Shown: positions 44,982 through 54,298 of the stretch, in pieces
Numbering within the stretch: position 1 is the stretch's first letter
How the letters are laid out: the number at the start of each line of letters is the position of its first letter
Source: Streptomyces sp. Y2F8-2
GTDB taxonomy: Bacteria > Actinomycetota > Actinomycetes > Streptomycetales > Streptomycetaceae
Direction of reading: 5' to 3'
NCBI RefSeq assembly: GCF_014905555.1
Contig: NZ_BNGS01000011.1
Location: 62,001-126,000, forward strand
DNA length: 64,000 nucleotides
Program-made: the position numbers and the translations under genes
The notes under the pieces: model-generated
The model's database searches: none
What the model saw: the letters and a program-made list of their open reading frames with translations, nothing else
What the model was told of the DNA's origin: nothing

Positions 44982-45176
44982 GTGTTCAACATGTTCGAGG
45001 AACTGTTCGCGCCGGGCCGCAAGCACACCCACGATGAGCAGAAGCGCCTGGAACTGACCCGGCTGGACGTCACGGACGGCGATCCGGGCCGCGGCCCGAT
45101 CGACCTGGCGTCGGGCACGGTGGTCATACGCCTGCCGAAACCGGCTCCCGCCGAGCCGGAGCCCGACCAGGGCTGA
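44982..45176 (+). CDS. DUF6191-like small protein
   Basis: A 64-residue hydrophilic protein, FNMFEELFAPGRKHTHDEQ at the start and DPGRGPIDLASGTVVIRLP near the end. I recall similar proteins being named DUF6191; function unknown. GGGAGG lies 4 bases before the GTG start. It follows the LAL regulator by 34 bases and is probably read with it; it ends close to the convergent lipoprotein gene. Confidence 0.65.
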   Translation: MFNMFEELFAPGRKHTHDEQKRLELTRLDVTDGDPGRGPIDLASGTVVIRLPKPAPAEPEPDQG

Positions 45177-45190
45177 ACCGGCCCGGCCGG

Positions 45191-46348
45191 CTACGACACC
45201 TCCACCTCGAGGATCCGGTCGTCGGCGGGCGACGGCTTGCCCCGGCCGTCCGTGTTGCTCGTGGTCAGCCACAGCTTGTCGCCGCCGGCCGCGACCACCG
45301 TGCGCAGACGGCCGTATTTGCCGGTGAGGAAGGCCTGCGGGGGTGCCGAGGCCTCCGTGCCCTTCAGCGGGATGCGCCACAGCCGCTGCCCGCGCAGACC
45401 CGCCATCCAGATCGATCCCTCGGCGTAGGCGATGCCGCTGGGGGAGGCCACGTCGGTGTGCCACTGGGCGATCGGGTTCTGGTACCTGGGGTCGCTCGCC
45501 CTGCCCTCGGTGTCCGGCCAGCCGTAGGTGCCGCCCGGCTTGATCGCGTTCAGCTCGTCCCAGGTGTTCTGGCCGAACTCGGAGGCGTACAGCCGCTGCT
45601 TGCCGTCCCAGGCCAGACCCTGCACATTGCGGTGCCCGTACGAGTAGACCACCGAGTTCCCGAAGGGGTTGCCGGGGGCGGGCTCGCCCTCGGGGGTCAT
45701 ACGCAGGATCTTGCCGCCCAGCGAGTTCCGGTCCTGGGCCAGACCCCGGTCGCCCGACTCGCCGGTGCCCGCGTACAGCATGCCGTCGGGGCCGAACGCG
45801 ATACGGCCGCCGTTGTGGATGAAGCCCTTCGGGATGCCCTTGAACACGGTGTCCGGTGCGCCGAGCTGCTCACCGGCCGGTTTCCGCGGGTCGTACAGCA
45901 TGCGGACGATGCGGTTGTCGGAGTCGGTCGTCAGGTAGGCGTAGACCAGGTGGTCGGAGGAGTGGTCCGGGGAGAGCGTGATGCCCAGCAGACCGCCCTC
46001 GCCGTCGGCGGCGACGCCCGGCACCGTGCCCAGGAGCGTTTTCCGGCCGGTCCTGTCGTTGACCCGGGTGATCGTCCCGTCGTCCCGGGAGGAGACCAGG
46101 AGCCCGCCGCCGGGCAGTGCAGCCAGGCCCCAGGGTGTCCTGAGGCGATCGGCGACTGTGCGCACCACCCGCACCGACCCCTTGGCCGGCGGTGTCTCCT
46201 CGGCGGTCCGCCCGGAGGCCGACGGCGCCGCCGAGCCGGCCGAGGAACTCTCGCCACCACCCGGTGTGCCTCCGCCACCGGAGGAGCAGCCGACCGCCAG
46301 CAGCGCGGTCGCGGCCACCACGGCCGTCACCACTCGACGTCGCACCAT
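45191..46348 (-). CDS. Lipoprotein PQQ-type sugar/sorbosone dehydrogenase
   Basis: A 385-residue exported lipoprotein: basic start MVRRRVV, hydrophobic helix and lipobox LLAVGC, then a Ser/Gly linker. The rest is a six-bladed propeller of the glucose/sorbosone dehydrogenase family (DRLRTPWGLAALPGGGLLVS, GYGHRNVQGLAW-like YSYGHRNVQGLAWD, and WPDTEGR). Members use PQQ and oxidise sugars at the membrane. GGAGGGACCTGG precedes the ATG. Streptomyces generally lacks PQQ synthesis, so the cofactor may be scavenged or absent. Confidence 0.88.
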   Translation of the reverse strand: MVRRRVVTAVVAATALLAVGCSSGGGGTPGGGESSSAGSAAPSASGRTAEETPPAKGSVRVVRTVADRLRTPWGLAALPGGGLLVSSRDDGTITRVNDRTGRKTLLGTVPGVAADGEGGLLGITLSPDHSSDHLVYAYLTTDSDNRIVRMLYDPRKPAGEQLGAPDTVFKGIPKGFIHNGGRIAFGPDGMLYAGTGESGDRGLAQDRNSLGGKILRMTPEGEPAPGNPFGNSVVYSYGHRNVQGLAWDGKQRLYASEFGQNTWDELNAIKPGGTYGWPDTEGRASDPRYQNPIAQWHTDVASPSGIAYAEGSIWMAGLRGQRLWRIPLKGTEASAPPQAFLTGKYGRLRTVVAAGGDKLWLTTSNTDGRGKPSPADDRILEVEVS

Positions 46349-46466
46349 CCAGGTCCCTCCGCCACGGGCCTTCCTCCCTTACCTACGCCTCGGACACCCC
46401 TGGGGTTCCCACCGCCGGTCTTCCCTCCACCGACCGTCCCATTCGGGCACGCGGTACGGGGCCCGT

Positions 46467-47465
46467 TCAGTCCCACGACCCCTGCGCCGCGGGCAGTCCC
46501 GCCAGTTCCGTCAGGTCCTCGGGGGTCAGCCGCAGCACGGAGGCCGCCGCGTTCTCCGCCACCCACCGCCGCTGTTTGGCGCCCGGGACCGGGACCACGT
46601 GGGGGCCCTGGGACAGTACCCAGGACAGGGCCACCTGGGCGGGGGTGACGGCGTCGCCGTGGCGGTGCGCCACCCGGCGCAGGCCCGCCACGATCGGCTG
46701 GTTCGCCGCCATCATCTCCGCCGTGAAACGGGGATGCCGGGCGCGCAGGTCGTCCGGTTCGAAACCCTCGCCCGGGGTCAGCGTGCCGGTCAGGAAGCCG
46801 TTGCCGAGCGGCATGGCCGCCAGGAAGCCCACGCCGCGCGCCGCGCACCACGGCAGCAGCGCGTCCAGCGCCTGGGGCGACCACACCGACAGCTCCGCCT
46901 CCACCGCGCTCACCGGGAACACCTGCTGCACCCGCTCCAGCTGCCTGATCGTTCCGTCGTACCGCCGGGTCCCGGTCCGCCGCCCGCCGCGCACCCCCAC
47001 CGCGCACAGCCCCAGAGCCCGCACCTTGCCCGCCCGCACCAGGTCCGCCATCGCGCCCCAGGTCTCCTCGACGGGCACCTCCGGGTCGGCGCGGTGCAAC
47101 TGGTACAGATCGATGACGTCCGTCTGCAGACGGCGCAGCGACGCGTCGCAGGCCCGTTTCACATAGCCGGGGCGGCCGTTGGCCACGATGTGCTGCTCGC
47201 CCACCAGCAGCCCCACCTTGGTCGACACGAAGGCCTCGGCGCGCCGCTCCTTCAGGGCCCGGCCCACCAGCAGTTCGTTGGTGAACGGCCCGTACATGTC
47301 GGCGGTGTCCAGCAGTGTCATCCCCAGGTCGAGCGCCCGGTGCACCGTCCGCAGCGACTCGTCGCCCCGCTGCCGGGAGGTGGAGTACCCCCAGCTCATC
47401 GGCATGCACCCGAGTCCCACGGCCCCCACTTCGAGCGTCGCCGCGCCGATCGTCCTGCGCTCCAC
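46467..47465 (-). CDS. Aldo/keto reductase
   Basis: A 332-residue NADPH-dependent aldo/keto reductase. The catalytic tetrad is visible: Asp and Tyr in LDTADMYGPFTNE, Lys in VSTKVGL and His in LYQLHRAD. A cofactor-binding end, VPVPGAKQRRWVAENAAA, is present. The GTG at 47465 is preferred since AAAGGAGG lies 10 bases upstream; the longer start at 47513 adds unconserved residues. Divergent from the 2-hydroxyacid dehydrogenase gene across 74 bases. Confidence 0.9.
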   Translation of the reverse strand: MERRTIGAATLEVGAVGLGCMPMSWGYSTSRQRGDESLRTVHRALDLGMTLLDTADMYGPFTNELLVGRALKERRAEAFVSTKVGLLVGEQHIVANGRPGYVKRACDASLRRLQTDVIDLYQLHRADPEVPVEETWGAMADLVRAGKVRALGLCAVGVRGGRRTGTRRYDGTIRQLERVQQVFPVSAVEAELSVWSPQALDALLPWCAARGVGFLAAMPLGNGFLTGTLTPGEGFEPDDLRARHPRFTAEMMAANQPIVAGLRRVAHRHGDAVTPAQVALSWVLSQGPHVVPVPGAKQRRWVAENAAASVLRLTPEDLTELAGLPAAQGSWD

Positions 47466-47539
47466 CTGGCCGTGTCCTCCTTTGCTGGCACCCCAAACTA
47501 ACCAATGCGGCACCGGATCCTTGGCATAGCCTCCTGACC

Positions 47540-48481
47540 ATGACCGACGACGTTTGGCTTCCGTTCCGCACCGACGAGATAGAGGGCCTGCCCAAGGGCC
47601 TGGAGTACCGCTACTGGGACGGCGGGCAGGACTTCCCCGCCGACCCGGCCGACTGCGTGTTCTACGCCGTGCCGTACATGAAGCGTCAGGACGTCAAGGT
47701 CCGGCCGCTGGAGCGGATGCGGAACCTGCGGGTCATCCAGACGCTGACGGCCGGAGTCGACGACATCACCGCCCACCTGCCGTCCGTCGTGCCGGGCGTG
47801 CGGCTGTGCAACGCGCGCGGAGTGCACGAGGCGAGCACGGCCGAGCTCGCGCTCGCCCTGATCCTCGCCTCGCTGCGCGGCATCCCCGGCTTCGTACGGG
47901 CTCAAGCGGAGGAGCGCTGGCAGAGCGGGTTCCATCCCGCGCTCGCCGACAAGTCCGTCCTCATCGTCGGCTACGGCGCGATCGGTGCCGCCATCGAGGA
48001 CCGGCTCGCGCCTTTTGAAGTCGCGCGGGTGGCGCGCGTCGCGCGCCGCGAGCGCAACACAGCGCGCGGCCTTGTGCATCCTCTCTCCCGATTGTCGGAA
48101 CTTCTTCCCGACGCCGATGTCGTCGTCCTGGTCACCCCGCTCACCGAGGAGACGAAAGGCCTGGTCGACGCGGAGTTCCTGGCCCGGATGAAGGACGGAG
48201 CGCTGCTCGTCAACGTGGCGCGTGGCCCGATCGTCGACACCAAGGCCCTGCTGGCCGAGCTGGAGTCCCGCCGTATCACCGCCGCACTGGACGTCACCGA
48301 CCCCGAACCGCTGCCGGCAGGGCACCCCCTCTGGCATGCGCCGGGCGTGCTCATCAGCCCTCATGTCGGCGGCCCCACCTCGGCGTTCTGGCCCCGGGCC
48401 AAGCGTCTCCTCAGCTCTCAGCTGAACCGTTTCGCGCAGGGAGAACCCCTCGAGAACGTCGTCCTGACGACCGGCGGCTGA
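47540..48481 (+). CDS. D-2-hydroxyacid dehydrogenase
   Basis: A 313-residue NAD(P)-dependent dehydrogenase of the D-isomer 2-hydroxyacid family, probably acting on a glyoxylate/hydroxypyruvate-type substrate. The Rossmann loop is VGYGAIGAA, the catalytic Arg is in NVARGPIVD, the Glu in DPEPLP and the His in SPHVGG. The ATG at 47540 is the family start. Confidence 0.9.
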   Translation: MTDDVWLPFRTDEIEGLPKGLEYRYWDGGQDFPADPADCVFYAVPYMKRQDVKVRPLERMRNLRVIQTLTAGVDDITAHLPSVVPGVRLCNARGVHEASTAELALALILASLRGIPGFVRAQAEERWQSGFHPALADKSVLIVGYGAIGAAIEDRLAPFEVARVARVARRERNTARGLVHPLSRLSELLPDADVVVLVTPLTEETKGLVDAEFLARMKDGALLVNVARGPIVDTKALLAELESRRITAALDVTDPEPLPAGHPLWHAPGVLISPHVGGPTSAFWPRAKRLLSSQLNRFAQGEPLENVVLTTGG

Positions 48482-48710
48482 ACCGGCGCGGCAGGCGCGG
48501 GCGTCGGGGCGGGGCAGACCCCGCGCACGGCCGACGTGGCACACGAATCCGGCCATCGCCGCCACCCGCGCACGCGCCCGCCAACGGTCGCACCACCGGC
48601 GCACACACCGCTGCCGGCGCACCACCGGTCCGCTTCCGGTACGCTCCGCAGTCCCCCGAACGCGGTACGTACCCGCATTCGCCCTGGTCGTCACGGAGAG
48701 TAGAGGGACT

Positions 48711-51700
48711 ATGTCCCTGAGTGACGAGACTGGTGTATCGTCCCCGACAGGGCTGCGCCGCGCACCGTTCGGCGCCGGGGACGGAATTTTCAGACATACG
48801 AGGGGGGCGACGGGCGATGCACGGCCTATGGACGAACGACCCGACGCGGCGTGGCCGCGGGCGACGACCCTGGCGGACCGCGGCGCGCAGACGCGGTCAC
48901 AGCGCTCACGGCAGCCGTCGTCACCACGCCGGCCACTGTCACCACCCCGGGGACGCCGACCGCAAGAGGCATGCCCACCCGGCACGCCGGGCCCAGCGGG
49001 ACCCGGCGCCACGGACCGGGAGGGACCGGTGAGGTCCCCGGGAGTACCGCCGGCCCGCCGTCCGGCACCGGGCGGCCGGGCGCACCCGGCTCCGCAACTC
49101 GTCCTGGCCCTGGTGTGCGCGGGATACGCCGTCGGTTCCGCGCTCGACTGGGGCTCCCGGACCCTCGCGCTGGTCATGGGCGACTTCGGGTTGAGCGCGG
49201 CGGCCGGCACCGCGTCGGTCTCCTGCCTGCTGTACGCCCGCAGCCGCCGCAGCCGCTTTCGACCGGCCTGGCTGCTGTTCGCGCTCTCCTCCGCCATGGC
49301 CGCTCTGGGCAACGGCGTCTGGGGCTGGTACGAGGTCGTCCTCGACCGTCCCGTCCCCTCGCCCAGCTGTGCCGACCTGTTCTTCCTCTGCTTCGCCCCA
49401 CCCGCGATCGTAGGACTGCTCGTGCTCGCCAAAAGGCCCGCCAACAAGGCGGGTTGGGTATGCCTGGCGCTCGACGCGTGGCTGATCGGCGGCTCGCTGC
49501 TGACGCTGTCGTGGAGTCTCGCGCTCGCGCAGGCGGCCAAGTTCGACGGGCCGAGCGTGGCGCACACCGCGCTGTCGCTCGCGTACCCGCTGCTGGACAT
49601 CGCCCTGATCAGCATGGTGGTCGCCCTGCACCTCAGGCGCTCGGCGGTGAACCGCTCCGCGGTCAACACCGCCATCGGCGCACTCGCCCTGACCGTGCTG
49701 TGCGACGCCCTGTTCACCTCGCCGCTGCTGCACAGCAACTACCACTCCGGCCAACTGCTGGACGCGGGCTGGTTCTCCGGCTCGCTGCTCCTCGCCTACG
49801 CCCCCTGGGTCGGCGCCCGGCCCGGCCGGATGCCGGACGACGAGCACACGCGCGTGGTGCACGAACACGTCCCCGAGCAGCGGCAGAGCGAACCCCGGGC
49901 CGCCGGCCACGAGGAAGGGCACCGGGACCAGGACCCGGCCCCCGGGCTCCCGCAGGGACCGGCCCACGACCGGTATCCGGCCTCACCCCCGCCGGACGCC
50001 GACCACGACCGGTACCGGGCCACGCGCCCGATCGCCGGATCGCTGGCCGCGCTCATGCCCTACCTGGCCGCCGCCGTCTGCACGCTGGGGATCCTCTACA
50101 ACGTCCTCAACGGCCACAGCGTCGACCGCGTGGTGCTCATCACCGCGGGCGCCGTCGTCCTCGCGCTCGTCGTGCGTCAGGGCATCATGCTGCTCGACAA
50201 CATCACCCTCACCCAGGAACTGGCGCAGAAGGAGAACCACTTCCGCTCCCTGGTGCAGGGCTCCAGCGACGTCATCATGATCGCCGCGCCCGACGGCATC
50301 CTGAACTACGTCTCCCCGGCCGCCGCCGGCGTCTACGGCCGGCCCGCCGAGGAACTCGTCGGAACCGAACTGGCCGCGCTCATCCACCCCGATGACCTGG
50401 GCTGCGTGGTGCACGAGGTACGGCGTTTCCTCGCCGCCAGCCACACCGAGGAACCGACCACCCGCATCGAGTGCCGCTTCCGCTCCGGCGACGGCGGCTG
50501 GCTCAACGTGGAGTCCACCGTCAACCGCCACCAGGGCGGCCTGATCTTCAACAGCCGGGACGTGACCGAGCGGGTGCGCCTGCAGGCCCAGCTGCAGCAC
50601 AGTGCCGAGCACGACCCGCTCACCGATCTGCCCAACCGCGCCCTGTTCACCAAGCGCGTCCAGCAGGCCCTCTCCGGCCGTCGCTCCTCCGACCGCGGCA
50701 CGGCCGTCCTGTTCATCGACCTCGACGGCTTCAAGGCCGTCAACGACACCATCGGGCACCAGGCCGGCGACGAACTGCTCGTCCAGGCCGCCCGCAGGCT
50801 CCAGGAGTCGGTGCGGCAGGGCGACACCGCCGCGCGCCTCGGCGGCGACGAGTTCGCGGCCCTCATCGTCGGCGACGGCACCCGGGACCGCACCGCGCGC
50901 GAGAGGCACATCCTCGAGCTCGCCGACCGGCTGAGGGTCACCCTCTCCCAGCCGTACGACATCGACGGCAACGATGTCCGGGTGGCCGCCTCGATCGGCG
51001 TGGCCTTCGCCGAGCCGGGCCTCGGCGCCGGTGAGCTGCTGCGCAACGCCGACCTCGCCATGTATCGCGCCAAGGCCGCAGGCAAGGGCCGCGTCGAGCT
51101 GTACAGGCCCCAGATGCAGCAGGACGTCGTGCGCAAGGCCGAGCTGGCCACCCGGCTGCGGGCCGCGCTCGACGACGGCGAGTTCACCCTGCTGCACCAA
51201 CCCGTGGTCTCGCTCGAGGACGGCCGTATCGCGTCCGTCAGCGCCCGGGCGCGCTGGCGGTCCTCCCAGGGCGTGCTCTTCACACCGGACGAGTTCCTGC
51301 GTGTCCCGGAGGACAGCGACAAGGCCGCCGAGCTGGGCCGCTGGATCCTCGAGGAGGCCGTACGGCAGGCCGCCGAGCGCGCTGCCGGAGGGCTCGTCGT
51401 ACCCGTCGCCGTCCGGGTGAGCGCCCGCCGGCTGCTCGACCGCTCCCTGCCGCTCGGTTCCATCGAGGCCCTGCTCACCCGGCATGGTCTGGCTTCCGGC
51501 GGCCTGATGATCGAGCTGTCCGGCATCGACCCGCGCATCTCCCTGGAGGAGCTGGAACGCAGACTCGGCAACCTCCGCCGGATCGGCGTCCGCATCGCAC
51601 TGGACGGCCTCGGCAGCGGCTACGCGGCCATCGCGGCGCTGCGCCGGCTCCCCATCGACGTCCTGAAGCTGGACCGCAACCTCGTCGAGGGGGTCGTCGA

Positions 51701-52088
51701 GTCGGCGCGGTTGCACAAGATCACCGGTGGGCTGCTGCGCATCGCGGGCGACCTCGGCCTCACCTCCGTCGCCGACGGGGTGGACCTGCCCGAGCAGGTC
51801 GTCGCTCTGCGCGCCATGGGCTGCACGCACGGTCAGGGCATGGCATTCTCGGGCCCACTGGACGAGTACCGGCTGCGCAGGGCGCTCACTTCCGGCCACT
51901 ACCGCGTGCCGCTCGGTCCGGCGGAGCCGGCCTTCGCGGGCGGAGTGAGAGAGCCGAAGGAGCGCGTCGATGTCGAGAGCGCATGGGGGTCCCCCCGCTC
52001 TGGCGAAGCCGAGAGTGGGGGAGCGCGCAGGCCCGAGGGGCTGAGCCCGGTCGCGGCCTCGACACCGACCGGGGCGCCCCGTAGGTGA
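48711..52088 (+). CDS. cdgC: Membrane PAS-GGDEF-EAL protein (CdgC-like diguanylate cyclase)
   Basis: 1125 residues: a Pro/Arg-rich N-terminus (1-125), about ten hydrophobic segments (125-500), PAS (about 510-620), GGDEF (RLGGDEFAAL near 710) and EAL-like (about 816-1080). The GGDEF site is intact, so it should make c-di-GMP. The EAL domain is degenerate: the EAL triplet position reads SAR in ASVSARARW, and the usual DDFGTGYSSL is DGLGSGYAAI, so hydrolysis is unlikely. From memory, the gene directly before ilvB in S. coelicolor is cdgC. AGAGGGACT precedes the ATG. Confidence 0.88.
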   Translation: MSLSDETGVSSPTGLRRAPFGAGDGIFRHTRGATGDARPMDERPDAAWPRATTLADRGAQTRSQRSRQPSSPRRPLSPPRGRRPQEACPPGTPGPAGPGATDREGPVRSPGVPPARRPAPGGRAHPAPQLVLALVCAGYAVGSALDWGSRTLALVMGDFGLSAAAGTASVSCLLYARSRRSRFRPAWLLFALSSAMAALGNGVWGWYEVVLDRPVPSPSCADLFFLCFAPPAIVGLLVLAKRPANKAGWVCLALDAWLIGGSLLTLSWSLALAQAAKFDGPSVAHTALSLAYPLLDIALISMVVALHLRRSAVNRSAVNTAIGALALTVLCDALFTSPLLHSNYHSGQLLDAGWFSGSLLLAYAPWVGARPGRMPDDEHTRVVHEHVPEQRQSEPRAAGHEEGHRDQDPAPGLPQGPAHDRYPASPPPDADHDRYRATRPIAGSLAALMPYLAAAVCTLGILYNVLNGHSVDRVVLITAGAVVLALVVRQGIMLLDNITLTQELAQKENHFRSLVQGSSDVIMIAAPDGILNYVSPAAAGVYGRPAEELVGTELAALIHPDDLGCVVHEVRRFLAASHTEEPTTRIECRFRSGDGGWLNVESTVNRHQGGLIFNSRDVTERVRLQAQLQHSAEHDPLTDLPNRALFTKRVQQALSGRRSSDRGTAVLFIDLDGFKAVNDTIGHQAGDELLVQAARRLQESVRQGDTAARLGGDEFAALIVGDGTRDRTARERHILELADRLRVTLSQPYDIDGNDVRVAASIGVAFAEPGLGAGELLRNADLAMYRAKAAGKGRVELYRPQMQQDVVRKAELATRLRAALDDGEFTLLHQPVVSLEDGRIASVSARARWRSSQGVLFTPDEFLRVPEDSDKAAELGRWILEEAVRQAAERAAGGLVVPVAVRVSARRLLDRSLPLGSIEALLTRHGLASGGLMIELSGIDPRISLEELERRLGNLRRIGVRIALDGLGSGYAAIAALRRLPIDVLKLDRNLVEGVVESARLHKITGGLLRIAGDLGLTSVADGVDLPEQVVALRAMGCTHGQGMAFSGPLDEYRLRRALTSGHYRVPLGPAEPAFAGGVREPKERVDVESAWGSPRSGEAESGGARRPEGLSPVAASTPTGAPRR
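51984..52023. repeat. Streptomyces palindromic repeat inside the cdgC-like gene
   Basis: TGGGGGTCCCCCC followed by a hairpin, CTCT-GGC-GAA-GCC-GAGAG within C-rich and G-rich arms. The reverse complement of the same family occurs at 33891-33923 inside the MITE-like element. Here it lies within the last 35 codons, encoding the non-conserved tail SPRSGEAESGGARRP. Confidence 0.75.
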
Positions 52089-52230
52089 ACAGCTCACGGA
52101 GAGGGCCGCGGGGGTGTACACGAGTGGCGTGCCTGCCGTTTTCGGAGGCGGGACGGCCCTACGCTCACATAATGAGACTCCCGTCCCACTCACTTGACAG
52201 TGATGCCGTGCCGGGGGGAGGGTCTGTGCC

Positions 52231-52272
52231 ATGCGCACCCGAATTCTCGTACTTGGACAGCGCGTCGGCTGA
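52231..52272 (+). CDS. ilvB leader peptide
   Basis: A 13-residue leader peptide, MRTRILVLGQRVG. Four successive codons ATT CTC GTA CTT encode Ile-Leu-Val-Leu, the products of the pathway, and ATT, GTA and CTT are rare in this genome. GGAGGG lies 8 bases upstream. Stalling of ribosomes here under branched-chain amino acid shortage would prevent the downstream terminator from forming; this mechanism is established for actinobacterial ilvB genes. Confidence 0.88.
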   Translation: MRTRILVLGQRVG

Positions 52273-52308
52273 GCTGGGACCCACCGGGCATGAACCGGAA
52301 GACCCAGC
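52273..52308 (+). promoter_or_regulatory. Pause hairpin of the ilvB attenuator
   Basis: GCTGGG (52273-52278) pairs with CCCAGC (52303-52308), with an inner CCGG/CCGG pair, immediately after the leader stop codon. Position fits the 1:2 pausing stem of a ribosome-mediated attenuator. Confidence 0.6.
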
Positions 52309-52326
52309 GACCACACCCGGCGCGCT

Positions 52327-52360
52327 CCCCTCGCTTGCCTCATGGCACGAGGGGTTTTTT
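52327..52360 (+). terminator. Transcription attenuator of ilvB
   Basis: CCCCTCG (52327-52333) pairs with CGAGGGG (52348-52354), with an inner TGCC/GGCA pair, followed by six T. Such a T-run is exceptional in this GC-rich DNA, and it lies 69 bases before the ilvB start. Confidence 0.9.
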
Positions 52361-52429
52361 GTTGCACAGGCACCAGCCGAACAACGCCCAAACCTCGCCA
52401 AAACCCTCAGCATCGAGAAGAGAATGCCG

Positions 52430-54277
52430 ATGACCGAGCAGGCCACCGGGGCCCATCACCCGCAGCCGCGGCCCCGATCCGGAGGACAGCAGTCCGCGCC
52501 CGAGCACGTCACGGGTGCGCAGTCCCTCATCCGCTCTCTCGAGGAGGTCGGCGCCGACACGGTATTCGGCATTCCGGGTGGTGCCATCCTTCCGGCGTAC
52601 GACCCGCTGATGGACTCCACTCGGGTGCGCCACGTGCTGGTGCGGCACGAGCAGGGCGCGGGCCACGCGGCCACCGGCTACGCCCAGGCCACCGGCAAGG
52701 TCGGCGTCTGCATGGCGACCTCGGGACCGGGAGCCACCAACCTGGTGACCCCGATCGCGGACGCCCACATGGACTCGGTGCCGCTGGTCGCGATCACCGG
52801 TCAGGTCGCCTCCAAGGCGATCGGCACCGACGCCTTCCAGGAGGCGGACATCGTCGGCATCACCATGCCGATCACCAAGCACAACTTCCTGGTCACCAAG
52901 GCGGAGGACATCCCGCGGGTGATCGCGCAGGCGTTCCACATCGCCTCGACCGGCCGTCCCGGCCCGGTCCTGGTCGACATCGCCAAGGACGCCCTCCAGG
53001 CACGGACCACCTTCTCCTGGCCGCCGGTGATGGACCTGCCCGGCTACCGCCCGGTGACCAAGCCGCACGCCAAGCAGATCCGCGAGGCCGCCAAGCTGAT
53101 CACCTCGGCCAAGCGGCCCGTCCTGTACGTCGGCGGCGGCGTCCTCAAGGCGCAGGCCACCGCCGAGCTGAAGGTCCTCGCGGAGCTCACCGGGGCGCCC
53201 GTCACCACCACGCTGATGGCGCTCGGCGCGTTCCCCGACAGCCACCCGCAGCACCTGGGCATGCCCGGCATGCACGGTTCCGTGGCAGCCGTCACCGCCC
53301 TGCAGAAAGCCGACCTGATCGTCGCCCTCGGAGCCCGGTTCGACGACCGCGTCACCGGCAAGCTGGACAGCTTCGCCCCGTACGCCAAGATCGTCCACGC
53401 GGACATCGACCCGGCGGAGATCGGCAAGAACCGCGCCGCCGACGTGCCGATCGTCGGGGACGCCCGTGAGGTCATCGCCGATCTGATCCAGGCCGTGCAG
53501 AAGGAGCACAGCGAGGGCCACCAGGGTGACTACACCGCCTGGTGGAACGACCTGAACCGCTGGCGCGAGACCTACCCGCTCGGCTATGACCTGCCCGAGA
53601 ACGGCACGCTCTCCCCGCAGCAGGTCATCGAGCGCATCGGGCAGCTCGCGCCGCAGGGCACGATCTTCGCCGCGGGCGTCGGCCAGCACCAGATGTGGGC
53701 CGCGCACTTCATCCAGTACGAGAAGCCCGCGACCTGGCTGAACTCGGGCGGCGCCGGAACCATGGGTTACGCGGTCCCGGCCGCGATGGGCGCGAAGGCC
53801 GGCGCCCCGGACCGTACGGTCTGGGCGATCGACGGCGACGGCTGCTTCCAGATGACCAATCAGGAGCTGACCACCTGCGCCCTGAACAACATCCCGATCA
53901 AGGTCGCCATCATCAACAACGGCGCCCTCGGGATGGTCCGCCAGTGGCAGACCCTCTTCTACAACCAGCGGTACTCCAACACGGTGCTGCACTCCGGGCC
54001 CGAGGACGTCGACCCGGCGGCCAGGGGAACCCGCGTCCCCGACTTCGTGAAGCTGTCGGAGGCCATGGGCTGCTACGCGATCCGCTGCGAGTCCCCGGAC
54101 GACCTGGACAAGGTCATCGAAGAGGCGAACTCCATCAACGACCGCCCCGTCGTCGTCGACTTCATCGTCCACGAGGACGCGATGGTGTGGCCGATGGTCG
54201 CCGCCGGCACCTCCAACGACGAGATCATGGCCGCCCGGGACGTCCGCCCCGACTTCGGCGACAACGAGGACGACTGA
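52430..54277 (+). CDS. ilvB: Acetolactate synthase large subunit IlvB
   Basis: TPP enzyme condensing two pyruvates to acetolactate (valine, leucine) or pyruvate with 2-ketobutyrate (isoleucine). The catalytic Glu is in RHEQGAGHAATGYA and the TPP-binding motif is GDGCFQMTNQEL near residue 469, with FAD segments between. About 615 residues. ATGs at 52424 and 52430 are both in frame; the second is better spaced from AGAAGAGA. ilvN follows after 21 bases. Regulated by the upstream attenuator. Confidence 0.97.
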   Translation: MTEQATGAHHPQPRPRSGGQQSAPEHVTGAQSLIRSLEEVGADTVFGIPGGAILPAYDPLMDSTRVRHVLVRHEQGAGHAATGYAQATGKVGVCMATSGPGATNLVTPIADAHMDSVPLVAITGQVASKAIGTDAFQEADIVGITMPITKHNFLVTKAEDIPRVIAQAFHIASTGRPGPVLVDIAKDALQARTTFSWPPVMDLPGYRPVTKPHAKQIREAAKLITSAKRPVLYVGGGVLKAQATAELKVLAELTGAPVTTTLMALGAFPDSHPQHLGMPGMHGSVAAVTALQKADLIVALGARFDDRVTGKLDSFAPYAKIVHADIDPAEIGKNRAADVPIVGDAREVIADLIQAVQKEHSEGHQGDYTAWWNDLNRWRETYPLGYDLPENGTLSPQQVIERIGQLAPQGTIFAAGVGQHQMWAAHFIQYEKPATWLNSGGAGTMGYAVPAAMGAKAGAPDRTVWAIDGDGCFQMTNQELTTCALNNIPIKVAIINNGALGMVRQWQTLFYNQRYSNTVLHSGPEDVDPAARGTRVPDFVKLSEAMGCYAIRCESPDDLDKVIEEANSINDRPVVVDFIVHEDAMVWPMVAAGTSNDEIMAARDVRPDFGDNEDD

Positions 54278-54298
54278 GAGAGAGCTGAGTCAAGAACC

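Noticed and set aside
52172..52230. ATG at 52172 as leader peptide or extended ilvB start
   Set aside because: That frame lacks a run of branched-chain codons and has no good ribosome site; the ATG at 52231 has both.
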